This document shows positions 34,060 through 41,708 of a DNA stretch of 64,000 bases, in pieces. The stretch covers positions 62,001 to 126,000 of the forward strand of contig CALEYL010000004.1 in NCBI GenBank assembly GCA_937926205.1, read 5' to 3'. The notes beneath the pieces were generated by a model that did not search any database, had not been told where the DNA came from, and saw only the letters and a list, made by a program, of their open reading frames with translations. The stretch comes from an uncultured Saprospiraceae bacterium. Its GTDB lineage: Bacteria; Bacteroidota; Bacteroidia; Chitinophagales; Saprospiraceae. Position 1 is the stretch's first letter, and each line of letters opens with the position of its first letter. The position numbers were made by a program, and so were the translations under genes.

Positions 34060-35531
34060 GCAAAACGAGGTCAACATACAACTTTCGGGCATGGATGCCG
34101 CTGCTTTTGGCGGTGATGGCTTTTTGCGCTTGTTCTGCGCAGTCGATGGTTCAGGCTCCCGAAGGTGCCGTTGCAGTGTCGGCCCGAAAAGAATTTACCT
34201 GCCCGTGGTCTTTTGTCAGGACTGACAGCAACCGCATTCTGTTTGCTGAAAATCTGGAACCATTTTTTGCGCAGCTCCGCAGCCTTGGCTCCGACAGCCT
34301 GCGCCAGGTCAGCATCGTTCACATCGGCGATTCGCATCTTCAGGCGGACGTTTTTTCGGGCAGGATGCGGACTTTGTTTCAGGAGGAATTTGGCTCGGCC
34401 GGGCGGGGACTGGTTTTTCCTTACCGGCTGGCGGGCACCAATGGCCCCCGCGACTATACCTGCAGCAGCAATGTTTATTGGCAAACACTGAAAAGCATCT
34501 ATGCCGGTGAAGGGTCCTCGATGGGGCTGTGCGGCATGGGCATTCGCAGCAGCAATGCATCGCCCGCGCTTTATTTACAGATGAAGTCGCCGCAAAACGT
34601 TTTTGACCGGGTAACTATTTTTTGCAAAGATACGTCCGGAGATTGGAGCATTGGTTTGCCGGCAGGAGGTGCTTTGACGCCTGCTTCCGTAAGCTATGAA
34701 AATGGCGCCAAACGCTACCACAAAGTACGCTCCGGGGATACCCTTTACGACCTGGCTAGAAAATACGGATGCACGGTGCGCAAACTGCAAAGCTGGAACG
34801 GCATCCGCGGAAGCCGGATCAACCCCGGGCAGCGGCTGGTAGTGGGTATAACCCGCAAAGTAGTGCCGACTCCTGCTGTTGAAACAAATCTGCGCGCCAT
34901 CGGATCTGAAAAAATTGCATCCGGCCCCAATTACCTGGTTTTTCAAATGGATACCCTGCTGTCTTCCGCCGCACTGGCGCATAAAGGAAGTGCGTTGGTA
35001 CACGGCATTATGCTGGAAAACACCCGGGAAACCGGCGTTTTGTACAACATGATCGGGGTAAACGGAGCGACTTACAACCATTACAATCAATCGGCATATT
35101 TTTTGGCCCAACTAAAGGCCGCATCCCCAAATCTTATCATCATTTCGCTGGGTACCAATGAGGCCGTTGGGGGGCGTTTTGATGGCGCTGCGATTCGCAA
35201 TGATGTGGAGCGCCTGATTCGCAACATACAAAAAGAACTGCCCGGAACGGCTATTTTGCTCAGCACCAACCCCGATGGCTTAAAAAGCCGCCGCTACCTC
35301 AATACGAACAATCTTGCGGTACGGTCGATTCTGCTCGATGTTGCGCAGAAATACCGGCTTGCTGCCTGGGATGTTCATAAGGTGATGGGAGGACATGGTT
35401 CCATCCGCAATTGGCGCACCTCCGGATTGGCTGCAAAAGATGGCATTCATTTTTCAACGAGCGGGTATCAGTTGCTGGGATCGCTGTTGTTTGATGCCTT
35501 AATGAAAGCTTATGATGCTGCTGGAAATTAA
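34056..35531 (+). CDS. SGNH-hydrolase-like protein with inserted LysM domain
   Basis: 491 residues with an N-terminal signal or lipoprotein-like segment (PLLLAVMAFCACSAQ). Catalytic blocks: HIGDSHLQADVF (GDS at 91-93), SLGTNEA (364-370) and DGIHFSTSGY (Asp462, His465), a complete SGNH set. Residues about 221-263 form a LysM domain (KVRSGDTLYDLARKYG, LQSWNGIRGSRINPGQRL) between blocks I and III. LysM binds GlcNAc-containing chains such as peptidoglycan, so peptidoglycan is a plausible acceptor, as in PatB-type O-acetyltransferases. It overlaps both neighbours (4 and 20 bases). Confidence 0.88.
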   Translation: MSKTRSTYNFRAWMPLLLAVMAFCACSAQSMVQAPEGAVAVSARKEFTCPWSFVRTDSNRILFAENLEPFFAQLRSLGSDSLRQVSIVHIGDSHLQADVFSGRMRTLFQEEFGSAGRGLVFPYRLAGTNGPRDYTCSSNVYWQTLKSIYAGEGSSMGLCGMGIRSSNASPALYLQMKSPQNVFDRVTIFCKDTSGDWSIGLPAGGALTPASVSYENGAKRYHKVRSGDTLYDLARKYGCTVRKLQSWNGIRGSRINPGQRLVVGITRKVVPTPAVETNLRAIGSEKIASGPNYLVFQMDTLLSSAALAHKGSALVHGIMLENTRETGVLYNMIGVNGATYNHYNQSAYFLAQLKAASPNLIIISLGTNEAVGGRFDGAAIRNDVERLIRNIQKELPGTAILLSTNPDGLKSRRYLNTNNLAVRSILLDVAQKYRLAAWDVHKVMGGHGSIRNWRTSGLAAKDGIHFSTSGYQLLGSLLFDALMKAYDAAGN

Positions 35532-37239
35532 CTGGTCCGACATCATACAAACCTTGTTTGTGTATAGCCAGGAGCGCCCGCTGGTGTTCAACAGTGCCGC
35601 ATTTCTGGTGTTATTCATAGCAGCTTATGCCATTTTTATCCCTTTGCGCCGCGCAACCACCTGGCGCAGCTTGTACCTGCTGATTTTTTCGCTTTTCTTT
35701 TACTACAAATCAAGCGGCATCTTTTTTGTCCTGCTGCTTATTTCAACAGTTTGGGATTTCGGCCTTGGGCATCTGATGTACAAAGCGGTATCGAAACCCA
35801 AACGCATTTTCTTTTTGATGCTGAGCCTTATCGGCAATTTAGGGCTGCTTGGCTATTACAAATACACGAACTTTTTTATCGGTACGCTGAATACCGTAGC
35901 CGGAACGGAATTTGCGCTGCAGAAAATATTTCTCCCGGTCGGCATCTCCTTTTTTACATTTCAGACGCTGAGCTACAGCATCGATATTTACCGGGGTAGT
36001 CTCAAACCGATATCTGCTGAAGCCCGTACCTGGGGAGACTGGCTGCGCGGTCTGGTTGATTTTTCTTTCTATGTCAGCTTTTTTCCGCAATTGGTGGCCG
36101 GCCCTATTGTACGCGCAGCTGATTTTATTCCGCAAATCCGCCAGCCCCTGGCACTCAACCGGGATCAATTGAGTTACGCATTGCTGCTGATTTCAGGAGG
36201 GCTCTTCAAAAAAGCGGTCATATCGGATTACATCAGCGTCAATTTTGTGGATCGGATTTTTGCCAATCCCGGCCTGTATTCCGGTTTTGAAAACCTGATG
36301 GGCGTCTATGGATACGCCATTCAGATTTACTGTGACTTCTCGGGGTATTCTGACATGGCCATTGGTTTGGCCCTGCTGTTTGGTTTTCGCCTCGCCGAGA
36401 ACTTCAGGAGTCCCTACAAAGCCATATCTGTTCAGGACTTCTGGCAACGTTGGCACATTTCACTGTCTACCTGGCTGCGTGATTACCTGTACATTTCACT
36501 GGGTGGCAACAAAAAAGGGAAATTCAGGACCTATCTCAACCTGATGATTACCATGCTCCTGGGAGGACTGTGGCACGGCGCAAAATGGGTGTTTATCATC
36601 TGGGGAGCACTTCATGGCCTGGCACTTGCCATTGACCGGTTTTTGAAAAATCTGGGACGAATAGGGAGTAACCCGGCTGCCCGCGCTTTGATTGTCATGC
36701 TGCTTGTACAGGTTTGCTGCCAACTTGCTTTCTACCGCATTTACGCATCAGGTGACCTTGACGATCTGGAATATGCAGATTTGTCGGCAGGAAATCTCCT
36801 GATTGCCGGGATTTGGGTAGGCATGGCACTGCTGGCCATATCATTGGACAAGCTTTTCAAAAAATCTTTGCTGAGCCCTCTTGCGGCGGGCATCATGGTA
36901 TTCCATTTTGTTTGTTTTTGCTGGATCTTTTTCCGGTCGGGCGCGCCGGGTAGTCAGGTTCCGCCACTAGAGACGACATTTAAAATGATCTATCAGGTTT
37001 TTGCGGTATTTCGACCGGAAGTCGTTAGTCAGGTATTGACGGGTTACTGGAAGGTGTTTTTGTTAATTGGAACGGCATTTGCACTGCATTTTATGCCTGC
37101 CGGCTGGGAGTTGCGCTTTGAGCGGGGTTATGTAAAAACGCCTGCTGTTGTAAAAGCCTTTGGACTGGCTTTTATCATCTGGATTGTCATCCAAACCGGG
37201 AACGCCGAATTGACGCCGTTTATTTATTTCCAATTCTAA
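35512..37239 (+). CDS. MBOAT-family O-acyltransferase (AlgI/PatA/DltB-like)
   Basis: 575 residues with about twelve hydrophobic helices. Family blocks are LPVGISFFTFQTLSYSIDIYRG, cut here to FFTFQTLSYSIDIYRG, FFPQLVAGPIVRA, IYCDFSGYSDMAIG, FWQRWHISLSTWLRDYLYI and the catalytic histidine region IIWGALHG. It passes acyl groups from a cytosolic donor to acceptors outside the membrane. Its start overlaps the LysM-SGNH gene by 20 bases. The set of one MBOAT and two SGNH partners mirrors alginate, peptidoglycan or Dlt-type acylation systems. No polysaccharide synthase genes are adjacent, which favours peptidoglycan or a distantly encoded glycan. A strong hairpin follows. Confidence 0.93.
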   Translation: MMLLEINWSDIIQTLFVYSQERPLVFNSAAFLVLFIAAYAIFIPLRRATTWRSLYLLIFSLFFYYKSSGIFFVLLLISTVWDFGLGHLMYKAVSKPKRIFFLMLSLIGNLGLLGYYKYTNFFIGTLNTVAGTEFALQKIFLPVGISFFTFQTLSYSIDIYRGSLKPISAEARTWGDWLRGLVDFSFYVSFFPQLVAGPIVRAADFIPQIRQPLALNRDQLSYALLLISGGLFKKAVISDYISVNFVDRIFANPGLYSGFENLMGVYGYAIQIYCDFSGYSDMAIGLALLFGFRLAENFRSPYKAISVQDFWQRWHISLSTWLRDYLYISLGGNKKGKFRTYLNLMITMLLGGLWHGAKWVFIIWGALHGLALAIDRFLKNLGRIGSNPAARALIVMLLVQVCCQLAFYRIYASGDLDDLEYADLSAGNLLIAGIWVGMALLAISLDKLFKKSLLSPLAAGIMVFHFVCFCWIFFRSGAPGSQVPPLETTFKMIYQVFAVFRPEVVSQVLTGYWKVFLLIGTAFALHFMPAGWELRFERGYVKTPAVVKAFGLAFIIWIVIQTGNAELTPFIYFQF

Positions 37240-37300
37240 GTACACGACTGAACGCTGTTCGGCAAAATGCATTTAGCGTACCCTATTTCACAGACATAGA

Positions 37301-37342
37301 AACGACATGAGCCACCTCAAAAATGAAGTGGCTCATGTCGTT
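37301..37342. terminator. Bidirectional terminator between MBOAT gene and secG
   Basis: Perfect 15-bp stem: AACGACATGAGCCAC (37301-37315) with GTGGCTCATGTCGTT (37328-37342), 12-base loop. It lies between two convergent genes and can serve both. Confidence 0.75.
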
Positions 37343-37385
37343 AGAAAAGTATTCGCTTTTGTGCTAACCTGGGAAGATATCAGAA

Positions 37386-37616
37386 TTAGCCAACAACCAC
37401 AGCCATGATGATGCAAAGAATGAACAATGCACTCACCAGAATCCAGGTCGCTTTTTCTATAAAATCAGTCGATTTTGATGCTCCAAACAGTTGGTTTGCC
37501 TGATTTCCTCCAAAAGTGGAGTCAATCCCGCCGCCTTTGGGGTTTTGAATCAACACGGCTGCCATCAGCAAAATGCAGATAATGGCAATGATAATACTCA
37601 ATAAAGTAGGCAACAT
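37386..37616 (-). CDS. secG: Preprotein translocase subunit SecG
   Basis: 76 residues with two hydrophobic helices (about 4-22 and 55-73) joined by the conserved loop LIQNPKGGGIDSTFGG and FLEKATW-type sequence (FIEKATWILVSALF). SecG is the small accessory subunit of the SecYEG translocon in the inner membrane. It lies three bases after the stop of the TPR-like gene, same strand. Confidence 0.95.
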   Translation of the reverse strand: MLPTLLSIIIAIICILLMAAVLIQNPKGGGIDSTFGGNQANQLFGASKSTDFIEKATWILVSALFILCIIMAVVVG

Positions 37617-37619
37617 GGT

Positions 37620-38729
37620 TTATTTCTTTTTAAGTTTTTCAATTTTGGACGCAAAGTAAGCACTTTTTTTGGGAAACTTCAAAATCAGACGCTCATACAT
37701 TTTTATGGCCTTTTCGTACTGTTGCTGAGCAGCGAGCAAATCTGCCAGCGTTTCACTGATTAAATCTGCATTTTCCGTTACGCTTTGCCGGGCAATCTCT
37801 GAAACCACATCGCCTTTTTTAGGTTTTTTTTCAGGTTTGGCGACAGGAGTTACAGGGCTTTGAGGCTCGTGAACAACATTGGATAGAGTCGTTTCAGGCC
37901 GGGGCCAGCTTCTGAAAGCCGATTTCGGCATAGGAGCGCCTGTATGCACCTGCGATGCTTTTGCCAAAACTGCTTCGGCAGCGGCGAGGGTGGCACGGTA
38001 TTCTTCTTCAGCCTTCAGATCCGTTTCCGGAATTGGTTCCTCTGCAACAGCATCCTGAATGATAATTTCTTCATTTACAATTACAGTGTCTGCTTTAGCT
38101 GCCGTTTCTACCGGTATTTCTATATTATCTGGCTCCGGTTCAGCTACTTCTGCCTGTACTGTTGGCTCAAAGTCCCTTGTTTCTTCTTCAGGTGCAACAA
38201 ATTCCACAGCCTCGACTTCAGGGGCTGCCACTTCTTCCTCGATATTTGTCTCGGCCACTGTTGTGACTTCCTGTTTGTCAATGGGAGGGTAGGGTGGTGA
38301 AAAATCAAAAACCAGGTCTTCTTCGTGGTCGCCCGTTTCGATGGGCTCCGGCGTCTCCCGAACAGCCTTAATTGGCGTAGCCCGGGGGCTTACCGTTTCT
38401 TCCAGGGGTTCGGTCAGTTCTTCTTTTATTGCCGATAAATCTTTGAGTTCAAGCACGTCTTCGCTGAAGACAAAAAGCGGTGATTCGGTTTTTTCGTATT
38501 GTTTCTGAAAAAAACGATAAAGTGCACGCCTGTCAATGCTGTAAACAGCTGCTTTTGCCAGCGCCTTCTTAACGTCAGGACGGTGATCCATGCGGCTTTT
38601 TTCCAGCAATAGCCAGCGAAGATGCGCATTGTATGGATACTCCAGCGCAAGACTCTTCAATTCCTCGTACGGCACCTGATAGAGCAACGAAGGATCGTTA
38701 AGGTAGTTTTTGAAGTTTTCGGCGTTCAT
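37620..38729 (-). CDS. Acidic protein with a C-terminal TPR-like helix pair
   Basis: 369 residues. The N-terminal 80 are helical (LNDPSLLYQVPYEELKSL, YNAHLRWLLLEKSRM), the middle (about 110-290) is low-complexity and very acidic (many E, V, A, P), and the end holds a single TPR-like unit: LLAAQQQYEKAIKMYERLI, then KFPKKSAYFASKIEKL. No enzyme motif. It is probably a cytosolic adaptor. It is co-transcribed with secG (3-base gap) and is preceded, on its own strand, by the structured element at 38741-38886, 11 bases before its ATG. Confidence 0.8.
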   Translation of the reverse strand: MNAENFKNYLNDPSLLYQVPYEELKSLALEYPYNAHLRWLLLEKSRMDHRPDVKKALAKAAVYSIDRRALYRFFQKQYEKTESPLFVFSEDVLELKDLSAIKEELTEPLEETVSPRATPIKAVRETPEPIETGDHEEDLVFDFSPPYPPIDKQEVTTVAETNIEEEVAAPEVEAVEFVAPEEETRDFEPTVQAEVAEPEPDNIEIPVETAAKADTVIVNEEIIIQDAVAEEPIPETDLKAEEEYRATLAAAEAVLAKASQVHTGAPMPKSAFRSWPRPETTLSNVVHEPQSPVTPVAKPEKKPKKGDVVSEIARQSVTENADLISETLADLLAAQQQYEKAIKMYERLILKFPKKSAYFASKIEKLKKK

Positions 38730-38740
38730 ATCCTGCTGTT

Positions 38741-38886
38741 TAGTATCTGTCTTTATAGTCCGATAGCTGCGTTATGCTCGGCCGCAAAATCGGTCATTTA
38801 TACAAATAAACTCCCGGTTTTGCGACCTTCGCATGCCTTGTTCTCGAACTCTAAAGAACAGACACAGATTGTATGTACAGACACTA
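38741..38886 (-). repeat. Structured intergenic element, copy B (three-helix palindrome)
   Basis: Inverted copy of the element at 31968. Same order of conserved strings on the minus strand (TGTCTGTTCTTT, TTCGAGAACAAGGC, TGCGAAGGT, GACCGATTTTG, TAACGCAG). Helices: outer ACTCTAAAG (38848-38856) with CTTTATAGT (38751-38759), one mismatch; middle CGCAAAA (38783-38789) with TTTTGCG (38818-38824); apical TTTAT (38797-38801) with ATAAA (38806-38810). It lies between ruvB's 3' end and the TPR-like gene and would form that gene's leader. Confidence 0.8.
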
Positions 38887-38906
38887 TTGTGGCTGGTTTG
38901 TATATA

Positions 38907-39932
38907 TTAAAACAACAACTGTTCCCTTCCCGGCGGCACAATACCCAGGTGTTTGTATGATTTCTCAGTCGCTTCCCGGCCGCGGGGCGTACGCTGGAGG
39001 TAGCCTTCCATGATGAGAAAAGGCTCGTGTACTTCCTCTATCGTACCAGGTTCTTCTCCTACGGCTGTAGCAATGGTGGTCAAACCAACGGGGCCGCCTT
39101 TAAACTTGTGGATGATGGTCGACAGAATCCGGTTGTCCATTTCGTCCAGTCCGCCGTCATCCACATTTAAAGCGCTGAGGCCGTAGTGTGCAATTTCAGT
39201 ATCAATGATACCACTGCCCTTAACCTGTGCAAAATCCCGTATCCGCCGGAGCAGTGCATTGGCAATCCTGGGCGTCCCCCGGCTCCTCCTCGCTATTTCA
39301 TTGGCGCCATCTTCTGTAATGCTGATGTCCAGAATCGAAGCAGAGCGTTTCAAAATGCGTTTCAGGGTGGCGACATCGTAATAATCGAGGTGGCAATTGA
39401 TGCCGAATCGTGCCCGCATGGGAGCCGTCAGGAGACCCATCCGGGTTGTAGCACCCACGAGAGTAAATGGATTCAGCGCGATCTGAATGCTGCGGGCGTT
39501 CGGACCGCTGTCGATCATGATGTCGATCTTGTAGTCCTCCATGGCCGAATACAGGTATTCTTCTACAACGGTATTGAGGCGATGGATTTCATCAATAAAC
39601 AAAACGTCATTTTCATCTAAATTAGTCAGTAATCCGGCCAAATCTCCGGGTTTTTCGAGGACAGGCCCGGACGACATTTTCAGATTGGCGCCAAGTTCGT
39701 ACGCAATGATGTAAGAAAGCGTCGTTTTTCCAAGGCCCGGCGGACCGTGCAGCAGGACGTGATCCAGCGCTTCTTTGCGCTGTTTGGCGGCTTCAATGAA
39801 GATGCTCAGGTTTTCGGCAATGCGGGGTTGCCCGCTAAAATCGTCCAATGCTTTGGGACGCAATGCGCGTTCTACCTGTTTGTCCTCGCTTGCCTGGTGT
39901 TCTCCGCTTGGATCAAGATATGGATTTTGCAT
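38907..39932 (-). CDS. ruvB: Holliday junction branch migration helicase RuvB
   Basis: 341 residues from ATG 39932 (MQNPYLDPSGEHQ); the frame upstream is not conserved-looking. Walker A is LLHGPPGLGKTTLSYI, Walker B LFIDEIHRL, and sensor 1/arginine region GATTRMGLLTAPMRARFG; the C-terminal winged helix includes LQRTPRGR. With RuvA it drives branch migration of Holliday junctions. It stands apart from ruvA or ruvC, which are not in the window. Confidence 0.98.
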   Translation of the reverse strand: MQNPYLDPSGEHQASEDKQVERALRPKALDDFSGQPRIAENLSIFIEAAKQRKEALDHVLLHGPPGLGKTTLSYIIAYELGANLKMSSGPVLEKPGDLAGLLTNLDENDVLFIDEIHRLNTVVEEYLYSAMEDYKIDIMIDSGPNARSIQIALNPFTLVGATTRMGLLTAPMRARFGINCHLDYYDVATLKRILKRSASILDISITEDGANEIARRSRGTPRIANALLRRIRDFAQVKGSGIIDTEIAHYGLSALNVDDGGLDEMDNRILSTIIHKFKGGPVGLTTIATAVGEEPGTIEEVHEPFLIMEGYLQRTPRGREATEKSYKHLGIVPPGREQLLF

Positions 39933-40038
39933 AATTTTTACTTCTGATGCCAATGTTTTCCTTTCAATCTTCACTTGCCATTTGCTGTCATAACTGGTAA
40001 AAAACGATATGACATGGCACTGTTCAGGCAATTATTTT

Positions 40039-40046
40039 TACCTTTG
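40039..40046 (+). promoter_or_regulatory. -7 box (TACCTTTG) upstream of icd
   Basis: Exact match to the Bacteroidota -7 consensus, 148 bases before the icd start; no clear -33 TTTG at the right distance. It implies a fairly long leader. Confidence 0.4.
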
Positions 40047-40193
40047 CCCGGTTTTTGTGCCGAGGCATAAAAATCGGGCTGCCTCCCAGCCAAATTTCAT
40101 CATAAACGAATGCATCAACCATGCCGTTGCGGTGAAAAAATGCGCTGAACGGCATGACCTAACCGGTAACATCGAACAAAATACAACAATACA

Positions 40194-41459
40194 ATGAGCG
40201 GAACAAAAGTAAGGATTGAAAACGGAAAATTAATCGTCCCGAACGACCCTGTGATCCCTTTTATTGAAGGAGACGGCACAGGAGCGGATATTTGGGCAGC
40301 TTCCGTGCGCGTTATTGACGCAGCTGTTGAAAAAGCATACAACGGCACGCGCAAAATTCACTGGCGCGAGGTATTGGCTGGTGAAAAGGCATTTAATGAA
40401 ACCGGAGAATGGTTGCCAAAGGAAACGCTGGAAGTCATTGCCGATTGCCTGATTGCCATCAAAGGCCCTTTGACAACACCCGTCGGTGGCGGCATCCGTT
40501 CGCTCAATGTGGCTTTGCGCCAGGAACTGGATTTGTACGCCTGCGTGCGTCCGGTGCGTTACTTTGAAGGCGTTCCTTCACCTGTTCGCCAACCGGAACT
40601 GGTTGACATGGTCATCTACCGGGAAAATACCGAAGACATTTATGCCGGTATTGAATACCTGGCCGGCACGGATGAAGCAGGCAAGCTGTTGAATTTCCTT
40701 CAAAATGAACTGGGCGTCAAAAAGATCCGTTTCCCTAAAACGTCTTCTTTTGGCATTAAGCCGGTTTCTGTAGAAGGTACCGAGCGCCTGGTGCGTTCAG
40801 CGCTTAAATACGCTATTGAACATAAAAAGCCTTCTCTGACCCTTGTTCACAAGGGCAACATCATGAAATTTACCGAGGGTAAATTTAAAGACTGGGGCTA
40901 CGAACTGGCAGAACGCGAGTTTGGCGATCAGGTATTTACCTGGGCACAATACGACAGGATTAAAGAAGCCGAAGGAGAAAGCGCTGCCAATGCGGCTCAG
41001 AAAGCAGCTGAAAATGCCGGCAAACTGATCGTTAAAGATGTCATTGCCGATGCGTTCCTCCAGCAGATTCTGCTGCGTCCGGCCGAATATTCGGTTATTG
41101 CCACCCTGAACCTGAATGGCGACTACATTTCGGATGCACTCGCAGCGCAGGTAGGTGGTATTGGCATTGCTCCCGGCGCTAACATCAACTACGAAAACGG
41201 TGCTGCCATTTTTGAAGCCACCCACGGAACAGCGCCAAAATATGCAGGCCTGGATAAAGTAAACCCAAGCTCTGTGATCCTCTCTGCCGTTATGATGCTG
41301 GAATACATGCGTTGGAACGAAGCTGCAGACCTGATCGTTAAGGGTATGGAAAGCGCCATCGGCAAAAAACGCGTAACGTATGACTTCCACCGCTTAATGG
41401 AAGGCGCTACGCTACTCAAGTGCTCTGAATTTGGTTCAGAAATCATTGCGAATATGTAA
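40194..41459 (+). CDS. icd: Isocitrate dehydrogenase (NADP-type)
   Basis: 421 residues, the length of the bacterial dimeric NADP-dependent enzyme. Substrate and metal blocks: SLNVALRQELDLYACVRPVR, YRENTEDIYAGIEY, LVHKGNIMKFTEG, and the cofactor region GAAIFEATHGTAPKYAG with downstream residues that suit NADP+. It converts isocitrate to 2-oxoglutarate, producing NADPH in the TCA cycle. It stands alone, divergent from ruvB, followed by a perfect bidirectional hairpin. Confidence 0.96.
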   Translation: MSGTKVRIENGKLIVPNDPVIPFIEGDGTGADIWAASVRVIDAAVEKAYNGTRKIHWREVLAGEKAFNETGEWLPKETLEVIADCLIAIKGPLTTPVGGGIRSLNVALRQELDLYACVRPVRYFEGVPSPVRQPELVDMVIYRENTEDIYAGIEYLAGTDEAGKLLNFLQNELGVKKIRFPKTSSFGIKPVSVEGTERLVRSALKYAIEHKKPSLTLVHKGNIMKFTEGKFKDWGYELAEREFGDQVFTWAQYDRIKEAEGESAANAAQKAAENAGKLIVKDVIADAFLQQILLRPAEYSVIATLNLNGDYISDALAAQVGGIGIAPGANINYENGAAIFEATHGTAPKYAGLDKVNPSSVILSAVMMLEYMRWNEAADLIVKGMESAIGKKRVTYDFHRLMEGATLLKCSEFGSEIIANM

Positions 41460-41542
41460 GAACGCTTCCGGTTTTAACATAAACCGGCAGTTGTTTTCTA
41501 TCGAAGCAAAGGGGAGATGATCATCGACCCGAACATATGAAA

Positions 41543-41578
41543 ACATGAGACATCCGGATTTTTTCGGATGTCTCATGT
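41543..41578. terminator. Bidirectional terminator after icd
   Basis: Perfect 14-bp stem, ACATGAGACATCCG (41543-41556) with CGGATGTCTCATGT (41565-41578), with a T-rich loop, between convergent genes. The same ACATGAG/CTCATGT arm motif appears in the hairpin at 37301. Confidence 0.75.
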
Positions 41579-41667
41579 CATTTATACTGCATTGTAAATC
41601 AGGCAGGTATTGATTAGCCAGTCGCAGAGGGCATTGCGGACCCCCTCACCTGGCTGGGTACTGAAGC

Positions 41668-41706
41668 ATGAGGCCCTTGCCTTTTGCCCCTTGCCTTTTG
41701 CCTTTT
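41668..41706. repeat. CCTTGCCTTTTGCCCCTTGC repeat copy
   Basis: GCCCTTGCCTTTTGCCCCTT-type string just beyond the stop codon of the haloperoxidase-like gene; sister of the copies at 24495-24540 and 2063-2205. Confidence 0.5.
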
Positions 41707-41708
41707 TA

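Noticed and set aside
37301..41578. Treating the ACATGAG hairpins at 37301 and 41543 as another mobile element family
   Set aside because: Both are simple single hairpins between convergent genes, which terminators explain; only a short arm string is shared.
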